50,445 nucleotides of DNA from Gillisella vitis (GTDB lineage: Bacteria; Pseudomonadota; Alphaproteobacteria; Rhizobiales; Rhizobiaceae), in NCBI RefSeq assembly GCF_014204625.1, contig NZ_JACHLU010000025.1, forward strand, positions 1-50,445. The letters run 5' to 3'. The notes below the pieces were generated by a model that made no database searches, was not told where the DNA came from, and worked only from the letters and a program-made list of their open reading frames with translations. Every line of letters begins with the position of its first letter. Position 1 is the stretch's first letter. Shown one piece after another: positions 16,000-24,687 of this stretch. The position numbers were made by a program, and so were the translations under genes.

Positions 16000-16986
16000 C
16001 CCCTAGGTTCAAAAAATTATTTCAAACCTCAAGCAAATTCATTTTGCATCAGGCTCCAGAACAGGGCTGCATAGCGATCCGTCATTACAAAATCTCACGT
16101 CGGAACGTAGCGAACGTGCATTATCGAATGCAGAACATAAGCAACCGTTAACCACCAAAAGTTGCATTATTTGGCTGTTGCGGAAGCATTAGGAGATAAA
16201 AATTAAGCATCCGTAAACAGAAAAAGCCTCCGTATCATCTGTCAAAAAAAATGATGGACCTATATCATTATGCTGATTATAAACAACAAATTGAAATTTA
16301 TCAAAACAGAACACAACGCCCCGAGCAAATCAGGAAACCTGATTTACTCGAGACGTAAAATACATCCATAAGTATAAATCGCACTTCACGGAAAAAACTC
16401 TCTTCCGTGACATGACTTTCAAACGTGAGGCGGACCAATGCAAAAAGTGAGATGCTCACTCTCATCCACAAAGGATCAACCGAAAAAAACGCGAGGGGAG
16501 CAACACCTATAATTTTGGCTGGATATTGGGAAAACTCCAACACGTTCCATCGTAAAATCTGTCATTGCACGCCAGTACATCCAAACCGCATAAACCTTCA
16601 AAGGTGATGTAGCTGCCGAGTCAATTGACAAAGAGCAAGAAGGCGATAGGCGAAAAACGAAATGACGAAACCATTTTTAATGCGATCAATTATCTCCATT
16701 GGCCTCTGACAGATCCTGCCACAGCATCTTTCTTGCACTTTAAAAAGCCAGCAAGTGATCTGTAACACATTAAATTTACAAGGTATTTTTCAACATCAAT
16801 CGATTCCGGCTTAAGGAATCATGCTGTAGTCTTGCCGGTGGTGCGTTCAAAAGGCATAAGTAATTCCCTGATTCAAATCGGAGGTCCTGGCCGACCTTCA
16901 TTTTTGGCTGTGCAATCTGCGAACAGAGAAAGGAATAATGCTAATTTCGTGTTTAGTAAACAACGATTTTGCATTTATTGAAAAAA
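16000..16986. other. AT-rich intergenic region with two adjacent hairpins
   Basis: Nearly 1 kb without a convincing gene; the short frames present have no ribosome site or coding look. Two stem-loops stand out: 16322-16350 (CGAG, one mismatch, AAATCAGG around a 3-nt loop) and 16386-16410 (TCACGGAA/TTCCGTGA). The leftward promoter of the chemoreceptor gene must lie near 16000-16150. A small RNA is possible but not supported further. Confidence 0.4.
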
Positions 16987-17493
16987 ATGGCGAGGAAGCC
17001 CGTCTACAAGACCCCCCTCGGCCGCCGCTTAGCGAAAGTGCGCGAGAGGTTTGGCAAAGAACGAGATGAGTTTGCGGCTTTACTGGGGAGCATCAGTTCC
17101 AGTGCGCTCTCCAATTATGAGCGCGGCGATAATGTGCCTGACGCTTCGGTGCTCGCCGCGTATAATGAGAAGCTGGGAATCAACATTGGCTGGTTGGTCA
17201 CCGAAAAAGGAGAGATGTTTGAAGATCCCTCCAAAGCGCCCGCCCCAAAAGCACAGATCGATCCGGAATTGATGGAGAAACTCTATATTGCCGTGGCATC
17301 GGCCTATCGGGATGCAGGTGAGAAACCACCACATCATCACGTTGCCAGAGCGGCAACCGAATTGTTCAATATGCTTCTCGCAAGGGTCGCAGATGTCCGC
17401 GACACCGTGATTGTCGATGCTGTGATACCAGCGCTGGTAAAAGAATTCATGGAGACCCCGCCAAAATGTCCGAATGAGTCAGCAATCAGATGA
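16987..17493 (+). CDS. XRE-family transcriptional regulator
   Basis: 168 residues. An XRE-type helix-turn-helix occupies about residues 10-65: LGRRLAKVRERFGKERDEFA, then SSSALSNYERGDNVPDASVL and AAYNEKLGINIGWLVTEKGE. The C-terminal half, about 80-165, is helical and of no family I recognise. The ATG at 16987 fits the usual N-terminus; a TTG at 16969 is in frame but neither has a clear ribosome site. The layout (HTH plus a domain ending in an acidic helix) is common in phage- and plasmid-type regulators of alphaproteobacteria. It stands alone between two chemoreceptor genes; target unknown. Confidence 0.85.
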   Translation: MARKPVYKTPLGRRLAKVRERFGKERDEFAALLGSISSSALSNYERGDNVPDASVLAAYNEKLGINIGWLVTEKGEMFEDPSKAPAPKAQIDPELMEKLYIAVASAYRDAGEKPPHHHVARAATELFNMLLARVADVRDTVIVDAVIPALVKEFMETPPKCPNESAIR

Positions 17494-17506
17494 ATTTATC
17501 GACAGC

Positions 17507-17545
17507 ATTGGACCGAAAAGTGGGAATCGGTTTTCGGTCCGATGA
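17507..17545 (+). repeat. Repeat B-related hairpin downstream of the XRE gene
   Basis: GGACCGAAAA pairs with TTTTCGGTCC across an 11-nt loop. It matches the first arm of repeat B (TCGGACCGAAAAGTGG) and then diverges. It lies about 15 bp after the XRE stop codon and could act as its terminator. Confidence 0.6.
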
Positions 17546-17637
17546 TGTAAGAACCTGGAGACGCACGCAAGCTCTGATACTCGGCCATGTCGTAGATTGC
17601 TGATTTTCACTGAGAACTGACCCGGTGACAGGATTGG

Positions 17638-17784
17638 ATGACGGCTTCAAAGGGAGGTCTGCTTGGGTATCTTGTGCCGACGGTCATCATTTTGCTTCTG
17701 CGGTATCCAAAATATCCTGTGATCAGAAATGGCAACCTGATAGCTGAAATACTTGGGATACTGGCAACAATTCTCGCATACTGA
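17638..17784 (+). CDS. Possible 48-residue membrane protein
   Basis: ATG at 17638 opens a frame of 48 codons with two hydrophobic stretches, LLGYLVPTVIILLL (about 8-21) and LIAEILGILATILAY (34-48), linked by a basic loop RYPKYPVIRNGN. AGGA lies five bases upstream of the ATG. No family is recognised. It could be a real small protein or a remnant of a larger transporter; positive-charge placement between helices is plausible for a hairpin membrane protein. Confidence 0.3.
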   Translation: MTASKGGLLGYLVPTVIILLLRYPKYPVIRNGNLIAEILGILATILAY

Positions 17785-18018
17785 TGTTTTACCATATTAC
17801 CATGTTTGCATCATAAAGAAAAGCTCCATAAACATAATTATGGAACTTCCTGTCCAGTCTTTCCACTTGTTGCAGGAAATATGGATCAAGGACGATCAAA
17901 GGGCGCTCAACACGAGCAAATTTTAGATGCTGCTTTATCAGGCGAATGACCAGCGTTAACGACAAATTTTAGAAATCAAAGTTTAATGGCAACACCGTTA
18001 TCGAAACTGGAGCCAAAG

Positions 18019-20376
18019 ATGAATTTTTCTATCCGAAATGTCCTCATCAGCGTTTTCGCTACACTCAGCCTACTGCTGAGTATCCTAGTTGGAAACTCCA
18101 TGATGAGTTCATACCAAAACTATGGAGTTTATACCGAGGTCTCCGATTTGACCAGCTTTGACAAAGCTGTATTCAAGGCCCTGCAAGCTTTTCGATTTGA
18201 GCGTAGCGATAGTGGTTCAGCACTGTCACTCTCAGCCTCCGATGGATCTGGCTCTGTCCAATCGTTTCAGAAGAATAGAGGACTTGTCGACGCAAGTATG
18301 AATGACGCAGAAGTCATGGCCGCACGGATTGGAACTGCTGAGCTGGCGACCCCGATCGCAACCGTCATTGAAACCTTTAAGAAGGTCGTAGCCTATCGCC
18401 AGACGATCGACGCTGAACTAGCAAAGCCCCTCGAAGCGCGTGACCCCGCTGTGAGCAAAGCGGCAATGAAACTAGGAGGCATATTCCTATCAGACCTTGA
18501 AAAAGCGTCGGACGCTGCCGAAGGCCGAATGCGTAGCCTTGATCCAACGTTGATGCCAATAATCCAGATCCGCGCGCATGCTTGGTCTACCCGCGCGTTC
18601 GGCGGCACTGGCACTCTGGTCCTCAACAGTGCCATAACGTCAAATAAGAAGATTTCAACCGAGGACATGGCCAAACTCGTAGAAGCGGACACAAATGCTG
18701 CCTATGCGTGGAAAGCGGTCAGTGTGCTGGTAGATCATCCCGATACGCCAAGCGCAATTAAAGATGCCTTCAAGGCGGCGGACGCGGCGTATTTTACTGG
18801 CGACTATGCAAAGATACGGGCCGACGTCATCGCGAAACTTAGTGCTGGTCAAGACTCTCCGATGACGATAGACCAGTGGCGAGGTCCAACCAGAGTGGCA
18901 CTGGGCACCATTGCTGACATTGCGTCCCTCGCCATGGACGCGCTCGATGAAATAGCCGCTAGCGCAAAATCAGCAGCATTAAGTCGGTCTCTTCAGTTCC
19001 TTGCACTCTTCAGTTTCGTCCTTGGTTTGGCACTTGTTGGCATGACCGTCATAGTCCGCAAGGTAATTTCGCCTATCGGTGCCCTGACACGCTGTATGGG
19101 TGCGCTTGCTGACGGCGATCTGTCTGTGGTCATACCTGGTGCCAAGCGTAGAGATGAAATGGGCGAGATGGCAAGATCGGTGGAAGTCTTCCAGATTGCA
19201 GCCCTGCGCAACAAAGAGCTGGAAGCCAGTGCGGAGGAAAGCCGTATTGCCGCAGAGCGTGACCGCATCGAGACGCAGCTGCGTGCGGAAGCCGAAGCCG
19301 AGGAACGCCTCACACGTGCAACCGGTGCCCTTGCCAGCGGTCTCCAACGCCTGGCTTCGGGAGATCTCCTATGCGAGATCGAGGACGAGTTTGCCCCACA
19401 GTTTGAAGCATTGCGTCATGATTTCAACACATCGGTCAACCAGTTGCGTGCTACTTTGCTTGCGGTCGGAGGTTCAGCTTCCGTAGTTTCTGGCGGCAGT
19501 AGTGAAATTTCGCATGCTTCCGACAATCTCGCTAAGCGCACCGAACAACAGGCGGCTTCGCTGGAAGAAACAGCGGCAGCGCTCGAGGAGATTACTGCAA
19601 ATGTCGCTGCGACCTCCAAACGGACCGGCGAGGCGCGCGATCTCGTGCGTAACACCCGCAGTCAGGCCGAGCATTCTGGTGTGGTGGTCAGTAACGCAGT
19701 GACCGCGATGGAACGCATCGAACAGTCGTCCCGACAGATCGGCCAAATCATCGGCGTAATCGACGAGATCGCTTTCCAGACCAATCTCCTGGCACTGAAT
19801 GCGGGTGTCGAGGCAGCCCGCGCCGGCGAGGCTGGCAAGGGTTTTGCGGTTGTTGCCCAAGAAGTTCGTGAGCTTGCACAACGCTCAGCCAATGCTGCTA
19901 AGGAGATTAAATCGCTTATCGGCAATTCGGCGGTCGCAGTTAGCGAAGGCGTAAAGCTGGTCAATGACACAGGTTCGGGATTGACAACAATCGCCGGTCT
20001 AGTCGAGTCGATCAACCAGCACATGGATGCAATTGCCACTGCTGCACAAGAGCAGTCGGTTGGTTTGGGTGAAGTCAACACGGCCGTCAACCACATGGAC
20101 CAGGCGACCCAGCAAAATGCCGCCATGGTCGAGGAGATGAATGCGGCCGGAGCAGGACTTGCCCAGGAAAGCGCAAAACTTTCAGAACTACTTGGACAGT
20201 TCCGTACCGGAGAGGATAGCAAACGCTATAGTCCACAAGTGCGGAATGCAAGCGTCCGTCCAGCGGTTGCTAATTCTTCCGTCAGATCCAGTACCCGAAC
20301 GACGGCACCCTTGCGACAAATCTACAAGACGGAAGGGAATGCAGCTCTAAGCCGTGAAAATTGGGAGGAGTTCTGA
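18019..20376 (+). CDS. Methyl-accepting chemotaxis protein with large periplasmic domain and NWEEF tether
   Basis: 785 residues from the ATG at 18019, which has GGAG seven bases upstream; an earlier in-frame ATG at 17986 has none. TM1 is VLISVFATLSLLLSILVG (8-25). The periplasmic domain runs to about 325, then TM2 (LQFLALFSFVLGLALVGMTV), HAMP (ISPIGALTRCMGALADGDLS), a second HAMP-like helix region and the signalling domain with EIAFQTNLLALNAGVEAARA. The final residues NWEEF form the CheR/CheB tether. The cytoplasmic half is closely similar to that of the receptor at 14062, the sensor is not. A strong terminator follows. Ligand unknown. Confidence 0.93.
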   Translation: MNFSIRNVLISVFATLSLLLSILVGNSMMSSYQNYGVYTEVSDLTSFDKAVFKALQAFRFERSDSGSALSLSASDGSGSVQSFQKNRGLVDASMNDAEVMAARIGTAELATPIATVIETFKKVVAYRQTIDAELAKPLEARDPAVSKAAMKLGGIFLSDLEKASDAAEGRMRSLDPTLMPIIQIRAHAWSTRAFGGTGTLVLNSAITSNKKISTEDMAKLVEADTNAAYAWKAVSVLVDHPDTPSAIKDAFKAADAAYFTGDYAKIRADVIAKLSAGQDSPMTIDQWRGPTRVALGTIADIASLAMDALDEIAASAKSAALSRSLQFLALFSFVLGLALVGMTVIVRKVISPIGALTRCMGALADGDLSVVIPGAKRRDEMGEMARSVEVFQIAALRNKELEASAEESRIAAERDRIETQLRAEAEAEERLTRATGALASGLQRLASGDLLCEIEDEFAPQFEALRHDFNTSVNQLRATLLAVGGSASVVSGGSSEISHASDNLAKRTEQQAASLEETAAALEEITANVAATSKRTGEARDLVRNTRSQAEHSGVVVSNAVTAMERIEQSSRQIGQIIGVIDEIAFQTNLLALNAGVEAARAGEAGKGFAVVAQEVRELAQRSANAAKEIKSLIGNSAVAVSEGVKLVNDTGSGLTTIAGLVESINQHMDAIATAAQEQSVGLGEVNTAVNHMDQATQQNAAMVEEMNAAGAGLAQESAKLSELLGQFRTGEDSKRYSPQVRNASVRPAVANSSVRSSTRTTAPLRQIYKTEGNAALSRENWEEF

Positions 20377-20448
20377 TCGCAGGCTGCCTTAACAGTTAAA
20401 CTCCCACCACCACGACAAGCTAAATAAAAAAGTGGGATCGCAAGTCAT

Positions 20449-20475
20449 AATACCCGGCATTGAATGCCGGGTATT
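20449..20475. terminator. Bidirectional terminator between chemoreceptor and FrsA-like gene
   Basis: AATACCCGGCATT and AATGCCGGGTATT are perfect inverses around one base, giving an 11-13-bp stem with A and T on its flanks. It lies between two convergent genes (stops at 20376 and 20490). Confidence 0.8.
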
Positions 20476-20489
20476 GTCTCATTCTCGGA

Positions 20490-21749
20490 TCAGAGTGTTT
20501 TGAAAATATCTGACAGCCAAGATGCTGAGAGGGCGTTTATTTCCCAGTAGGCTGGGCAATGACCAGGCTCGTCGATGACAACCAAGCCACTGCTATCCGT
20601 TGCTTCGGTGATGTATTTAAGATCCTCAAGCGGAGCAACCGGATCGTTTTTTGTTGTGACAACCAGCAGAGGCATAGAAACAGGGGGAGTGTTTACCAAC
20701 CCCTGGTTTGGGAGCGAGAAGGCTTTGAGTGCTTCGCCAAACTGAGCAGCCGGAGTATCGGGTGCCAACCCCATTCCATTCAGGAAGCCGTCAACTGTGA
20801 GCTTCGGCAAATGAGGTACTAGCTCTACACCATTTGCGAAAGGAAAGTGCAAGGGAGCGCAATGGGACAAGATTGCCTTCAGTCCTGAATCCTGTCTAAA
20901 AAGTGCGCGCGCTGCTGCATGACCACCGACGCTCACGCCCATAAGCGCAACTTTTTCGGGATCTATCCTTGAATGGGATTTTATGTATTTGCTCGCTGCA
21001 AGCGGGATCATCTCGCTTTCATGGGTAAGAGTGTAGTTTCCGCTATCTCCGACACCGGCCAGATCGATAGCAAGCATAGCGATGCCACGGGCGAGCAACT
21101 CCTTCGGCAATCCAAAACCAAGCTGTTCTTTCACCACATCCGTTCCATTCACAACGACGGCAACGGGGAAAGGTCCCTCGCCTGGTGGCGTGAATAGATA
21201 GCTACCAAATGATTTCCCTTCGAACGGGATATCAATAACCTCGAACTGCCCCGGCAATAAATCTGCGCCAGCAGCGTAGGCAGCTCTCGCATGCGTCAAT
21301 GCCTTCATCGCAGCCTCATCAGATTTCAGATGAGGCCATGAGCCTCTAGCAAAAAATTTTGACGCTCTTTCATATTCTTTACTGGCCAGCGCGGCGTTTC
21401 CAGAATTCTGGTTCTGGATAGCATTCGACATCGCACGGGCAGCCTCTTGCTCCCATTCATATGTCCAATGCCCTGGGCCATAGGAGATCACGGTGTCCAG
21501 CTCTTCACTGTTCAGACGTTTTGCATTCGTCGAAGCAATTCGCTGATAAACAGACCGGTACACCGCAGCATCAGGGTCTCCGGCGAACTCTGGAGGATGA
21601 TACCACTCTCCTTCGACCTCACGAAATCCGACAAATGAAGAGGGAGCATCTTCTACCGCAGCGTTTGTCGAAGAATCTTGAGCATTTAGAGATGATGCAA
21701 TGCATAGAATCCCCAATAAGGTCGTAATTTTTTTGATCGGCTTTCTCAC
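20490..21749 (-). CDS. Exported FrsA-like alpha/beta hydrolase
   Basis: About 419 residues if begun at the GTG at 21747-21749, which has AGGGAG upstream and gives a clean signal peptide (MRKPIKKITTLLGILCIASS, then LNA|QD). An upstream TTG at 21770 is less likely. The hydrolase core shows FPVAVVVNGTDVVKEQLGFG, AMLAIDLAGVGDSG, the nucleophile serine in MGVSVGGHAAARAL, the acid in TTKNDPVAP and the histidine in DEPGHCPAYW. The helical N-terminal half (about 60-150) with tetratricopeptide-like helices is that of the FrsA/DUF1100 family. Esterase or C-C hydrolase activity is possible; substrate unknown. The IS3 remnant lies just upstream. Confidence 0.85.
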   Translation of the reverse strand: MRKPIKKITTLLGILCIASSLNAQDSSTNAAVEDAPSSFVGFREVEGEWYHPPEFAGDPDAAVYRSVYQRIASTNAKRLNSEELDTVISYGPGHWTYEWEQEAARAMSNAIQNQNSGNAALASKEYERASKFFARGSWPHLKSDEAAMKALTHARAAYAAGADLLPGQFEVIDIPFEGKSFGSYLFTPPGEGPFPVAVVVNGTDVVKEQLGFGLPKELLARGIAMLAIDLAGVGDSGNYTLTHESEMIPLAASKYIKSHSRIDPEKVALMGVSVGGHAAARALFRQDSGLKAILSHCAPLHFPFANGVELVPHLPKLTVDGFLNGMGLAPDTPAAQFGEALKAFSLPNQGLVNTPPVSMPLLVVTTKNDPVAPLEDLKYITEATDSSGLVVIDEPGHCPAYWEINALSASWLSDIFKTL

Positions 21750-21833
21750 AATGAATCTCCCTAGCTGCAAGAATTAGCAAGCCGAATATAGAGTTCCCGG
21801 ATCAGCGCTGATGTTAATAGATGTTACGAAATA

Positions 21834-22408
21834 TGAACCGCCCCGTCTTTGCCGGAGGCCCCAACTCGTGAGAATTAGGGTCTATGACAAGCAAAACGAC
21901 GAACAAATTTTCTCCTGAAGTTGGTGCCCGTGCCGTTCGGATGGTGACGGAGCATGAAGCCGAACATCCCTCGCGCTGGGCGGCGGTATCATCGATAGCG
22001 GCCAAGATCGGTTGCTCGGCGCATACGCTGCATGAATGGGTGAAAAAGGCCGAGGTCGACAGCGGCTCGCAATATGTGTCCATTCGCTATTCCGAACGAC
22101 TGCCGGAGGCAGGCATCGAGCCCTCTGTCGGAAGTGTTGGCGACAGTTACGACAATGCTCTCGCTGAGGCGATCAACGGTCTTTACAAGGCCGAGGTCAT
22201 CTATCGGCGAGGATCATGGTGCAACTTCGAAGCCGTGGAGTTCGCCACGCTCGAATGGGTCGATTGGTTCAACCACCGCCGCCTTCTGCAGCCCATAGGG
22301 AATATCCCGCCCGCCGAGGCTGAGGAGCGATACGACGCCATGCTGGACGCGCCAGCCATGGTCGCATAACGTAAACCAAACGGTCTCCGGCAAAGCCGGG
22401 GCGGTTCA
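21834..22408 (+). mobile_element. IS3-family remnant, internally deleted
   Basis: The ends are 24-bp inverted repeats with one mismatch: 21834-21857 (TGAACCGCCCCGTCTTTGCC and on) and 22385-22408. Between them lies only 575 bp, about half the size of a whole IS3-family element. The frame inside is an orfA start fused to an orfB end. No matching direct repeats flank it. Confidence 0.8.
21884..22369 (+). pseudogene. IS3-family orfA'-'orfB deletion fusion
   Basis: Residues 1-60 are the N-terminal helix-turn-helix of orfA: MTSKTTNKFSPEVGARAVRM, then CSAHTLHEWVKKAEVD. The frame then jumps directly into the last third of the orfB integrase: GSQYVSIRYSERLPEAGIEP, SVGSVGDSYDNALAEAINGL, FNHRRLLQPIGNIPPAEAEE. 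The first two catalytic acidic residues of the DDE core are lost; the glutamate in LAEAINGLYKAEVI remains. Since the deletion kept the frame, a 161-residue chimera could be made, but it cannot be an active transposase. Confidence 0.88.
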
Positions 22409-22423
22409 GCGTGACTGCGTGCG

Positions 22424-22762
22424 TTACACACTCGTGGGCATTGCAAGCAGGATTGATGCGGGTACATTTGTCCTGTTCAGAAGTGCTCGCGCTTCTCCTG
22501 GAGCCAAACGACAACTATCGAGGAATCCGAGAGACACAGTCTCATCCGACGTTTCGATGGTTACTTCTCCTGCGACGACAACGTATATTTTTTCGACACT
22601 TGCGTCCTTGAGTGACGTCCTGCCTCCAGGCAGGAGATGCGACAGGCCGATCCAGATAGTGTCGGTTACAGTCGCCTCCTTGCCCTGCAACCGCAGACAG
22701 CACATGTCGTAGTGTTCAGGGGCGATGTAGGGCTTGGCCTCGCGATAACGGGTAACCTGCAT
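22424..22762 (-). CDS. Cupin-domain protein, last gene of the LacI-controlled operon
   Basis: 112 residues with a single cupin barrel: HYDMCCLRLQGKEATVTDTI, LSHLLPGGRTSLKDASVEKI, YVVVAGEVTIETSDE and DSCRLAPGEARALLNRTNVP. The usual metal-binding histidines of the first cupin motif are mostly absent (only GG.T..D remains), so it may be non-catalytic or bind a small molecule. It begins ten bases after the MDR reductase stop and ends 16 bp from the IS3 remnant, so its extreme C-terminus could have been altered by the insertion. A role in sensing or tautomerising a pathway intermediate is a guess. Confidence 0.78.
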   Translation of the reverse strand: MQVTRYREAKPYIAPEHYDMCCLRLQGKEATVTDTIWIGLSHLLPGGRTSLKDASVEKIYVVVAGEVTIETSDETVSLGFLDSCRLAPGEARALLNRTNVPASILLAMPTSV

Positions 22763-22771
22763 ATCTACCGC

Positions 22772-23776
22772 CTATGGCTTCAAGAGAACGCGGTCTGAAG
22801 TGCCGCGAAGCACCGATGCATAAGCAGTTGCGGCATCAGCAAGGCTGTAGCAAGTCGCAGGATTGATCGGAAACGGCTTCAAAAGCCCTTCTTCGAACTT
22901 CCCCTTGAGTCGATCGAAAATCCGCGCACCGTCAACCGAGGTAAGCGCGAGCGTATCAATTCCAATGTACTTGTGCCGGCCGCGGAAGAAACTAAAAATG
23001 TCAAATGGCACGGCCCTATCAAAGGTCGAAATGAAGATCTGCCGCGCCTGCTTCGCCATTGCCTTGTTAGCGATCTCAAAATAGGGGCTGCCAACGGTGT
23101 TAAAGACGATGTCGGCACCGTGACCACCTGTCTGATCGCGGACGATTTGGGCTACGTCATCAGTGCTGCTGTTTAGCATCACGACCGGCGCATTTGTGTG
23201 CCCCTGCAGCGGCTGGTCGTTATACTCCACGGCAAAAACCTTGGCGCCGGCCATGGTGGCGAGCTGGATTGCCGCTTGGCCCACCTTGCCATTGCCTCCG
23301 CAAACGAGAACAACATCGGTTGGCTGCACACCGCCGGCTTCCCGCAAACCTTCATATGCGGTGATAAACGGCACACCGATCGATCCAGCCTCCTCCATTG
23401 TGAAATTCGCGGGTTTCTCGCGTACAGCTTTCTGGTCAAGTACCATCCATTTGGCATGGCTGCCATCCTGGCTGATGCCGAGTTCTCCGCCGCCGCCCCA
23501 GACTTCCAAACCGACCATGTGTTTAGGGCCTTCACGCACGATACCTCCGAAATCTCTGCCGGGAATCCGCGGCCAGATGGCATGGGGCATATGGCCGAGG
23601 GAAGCCTTGACATCGCTCGGGTTCACACCAGCTGCAATAATTTCGACGAGCACTTGGCCGGGACCCACGCGGGGTATGCTGATGTCGACAACATCTAGAA
23701 GCAAATTATCAAGATCGGCAGATGCCTGTGAAACGCGTATGGCCTGGCCCGCCTTCGGCTCAGTTAAAATGTTCAT
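22772..23776 (-). CDS. MDR-family zinc-type alcohol dehydrogenase / quinone oxidoreductase-like protein
   Basis: About 334 residues from the ATG at 23776 (GGAGAGG nine bases upstream; an earlier TTG start is unlikely). The catalytic half has GQVLVEIIAAGVNPSDVKAS and WPRIPGRDFGGIV, and the NAD(P)-fold has VVLVCGGNGKVGQAAIQLAT. The structural and catalytic zinc ligands are absent, which points to the quinone/enoyl reductase branch that reduces C=C bonds with NADPH. In a pathway that makes an unsaturated keto acid (for example maleylacetate), it might do the reduction normally done by an iron-type maleylacetate reductase, which is missing here (inference). Confidence 0.83.
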   Translation of the reverse strand: MNILTEPKAGQAIRVSQASADLDNLLLDVVDISIPRVGPGQVLVEIIAAGVNPSDVKASLGHMPHAIWPRIPGRDFGGIVREGPKHMVGLEVWGGGGELGISQDGSHAKWMVLDQKAVREKPANFTMEEAGSIGVPFITAYEGLREAGGVQPTDVVLVCGGNGKVGQAAIQLATMAGAKVFAVEYNDQPLQGHTNAPVVMLNSSTDDVAQIVRDQTGGHGADIVFNTVGSPYFEIANKAMAKQARQIFISTFDRAVPFDIFSFFRGRHKYIGIDTLALTSVDGARIFDRLKGKFEEGLLKPFPINPATCYSLADAATAYASVLRGTSDRVLLKP

Positions 23777-23808
23777 TGATCTGGTCCTCTCCAAGGTAGC
23801 TCGGCTGC

Positions 23809-24687
23809 TTAGGCCGACAATTTCAAGATGTGTCGGGTTTCCAACGGACTGGCTATCTGTCCGCCCAGCTTCTCGATGATGTCACGGGCACGCTCGACAA
23901 GTTCGCCATTGCCTTTGGCAAGCACGCCTTTCGAGACGTAAGAATTGTCTTCAAGCCCAACCCTTACATGGCCACCGAGTAGATAGGCCTGAGCAACCAT
24001 GGGAAAGGACATTCGACCGACGCCGAAACCGGCCCATACTGCATCGCGAGGTAGCATGCGGGACGCAATTGACATCGCATCACAGGTTGCAGGCAGCCCA
24101 TATTTCACACCCGTGACGATGGTAAACATCGCGGGCGATTTCAACACGCCAGCCTTGAGCAGATCGTGGGCAAGCTGGATATCGCCAGTATCGAAGACCT
24201 CCAACTCGGGTTTCACTCCAACACTGTTTATGAGGTCGGCCATGATCTTCACGTTGGCTGGCGTGTTGATCACCACCTCAGCACCAAACGTCATCGTGTT
24301 GAGATCAAGTGTTGCGATATCAGGCTTCAGGGCAAGAATGTGTTCAACACGCCGCTCCGGTCGCATAAGGGTAGTTCTCGGTCCGGCAATCGCAGGGTTT
24401 TCATCGCTTGGATGATACCGGCCACCAGGACCTGTCGTGACATTAAGGATGACAGAATCGTTCTTTTCACGAATGCGATCAATCACTTCTCGATAATGTC
24501 TGAGCTCCATTGACGGCTTCGCCGTTAAGGGATCGCGCACATGAATATGTACCACGGCGGCCCCAGCGTCGGCCGCTTCCAGGCAGGAGTTGGCAATTTC
24601 CTCCGGTGAGACAGGCAGACCAGGGTGGTTTTCTCGGGTTGTGAGATTACCGGTGACAGCGCAGGTAATAATGACGCTTTGTTGCAT
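23809..24687 (-). CDS. Beta-keto acid cleavage enzyme (BKACE, 3-keto-5-aminohexanoate cleavage family)
   Basis: 292 residues from the ATG at 24687. Family marks are VIITCAVTGNLTTRENHPGL at the start, the zinc-binding AAVVHIHVRDP near residues 46-56, VILNVTTGPGGRYHP, and PELEVFDTGDIQLAHDLLKA. BKACE enzymes transfer an acetyl unit: a beta-keto acid plus acetyl-CoA gives acetoacetate plus a new acyl-CoA. The start overlaps the SDR stop (TGATG). Next to a ring-cleavage dioxygenase the natural suggestion is cleavage of 3-oxoadipate or a relative, replacing a CoA transferase and thiolase; substrate not deducible from sequence alone. Confidence 0.92.
   Translation of the reverse strand: MQQSVIITCAVTGNLTTRENHPGLPVSPEEIANSCLEAADAGAAVVHIHVRDPLTAKPSMELRHYREVIDRIREKNDSVILNVTTGPGGRYHPSDENPAIAGPRTTLMRPERRVEHILALKPDIATLDLNTMTFGAEVVINTPANVKIMADLINSVGVKPELEVFDTGDIQLAHDLLKAGVLKSPAMFTIVTGVKYGLPATCDAMSIASRMLPRDAVWAGFGVGRMSFPMVAQAYLLGGHVRVGLEDNSYVSKGVLAKGNGELVERARDIIEKLGGQIASPLETRHILKLSA

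Noticed and set aside
16301..16543. An 80-codon minus-strand frame with hydrophobic segments
   Set aside because: No ribosome site, covers the two stem-loops, and shows no coding character.
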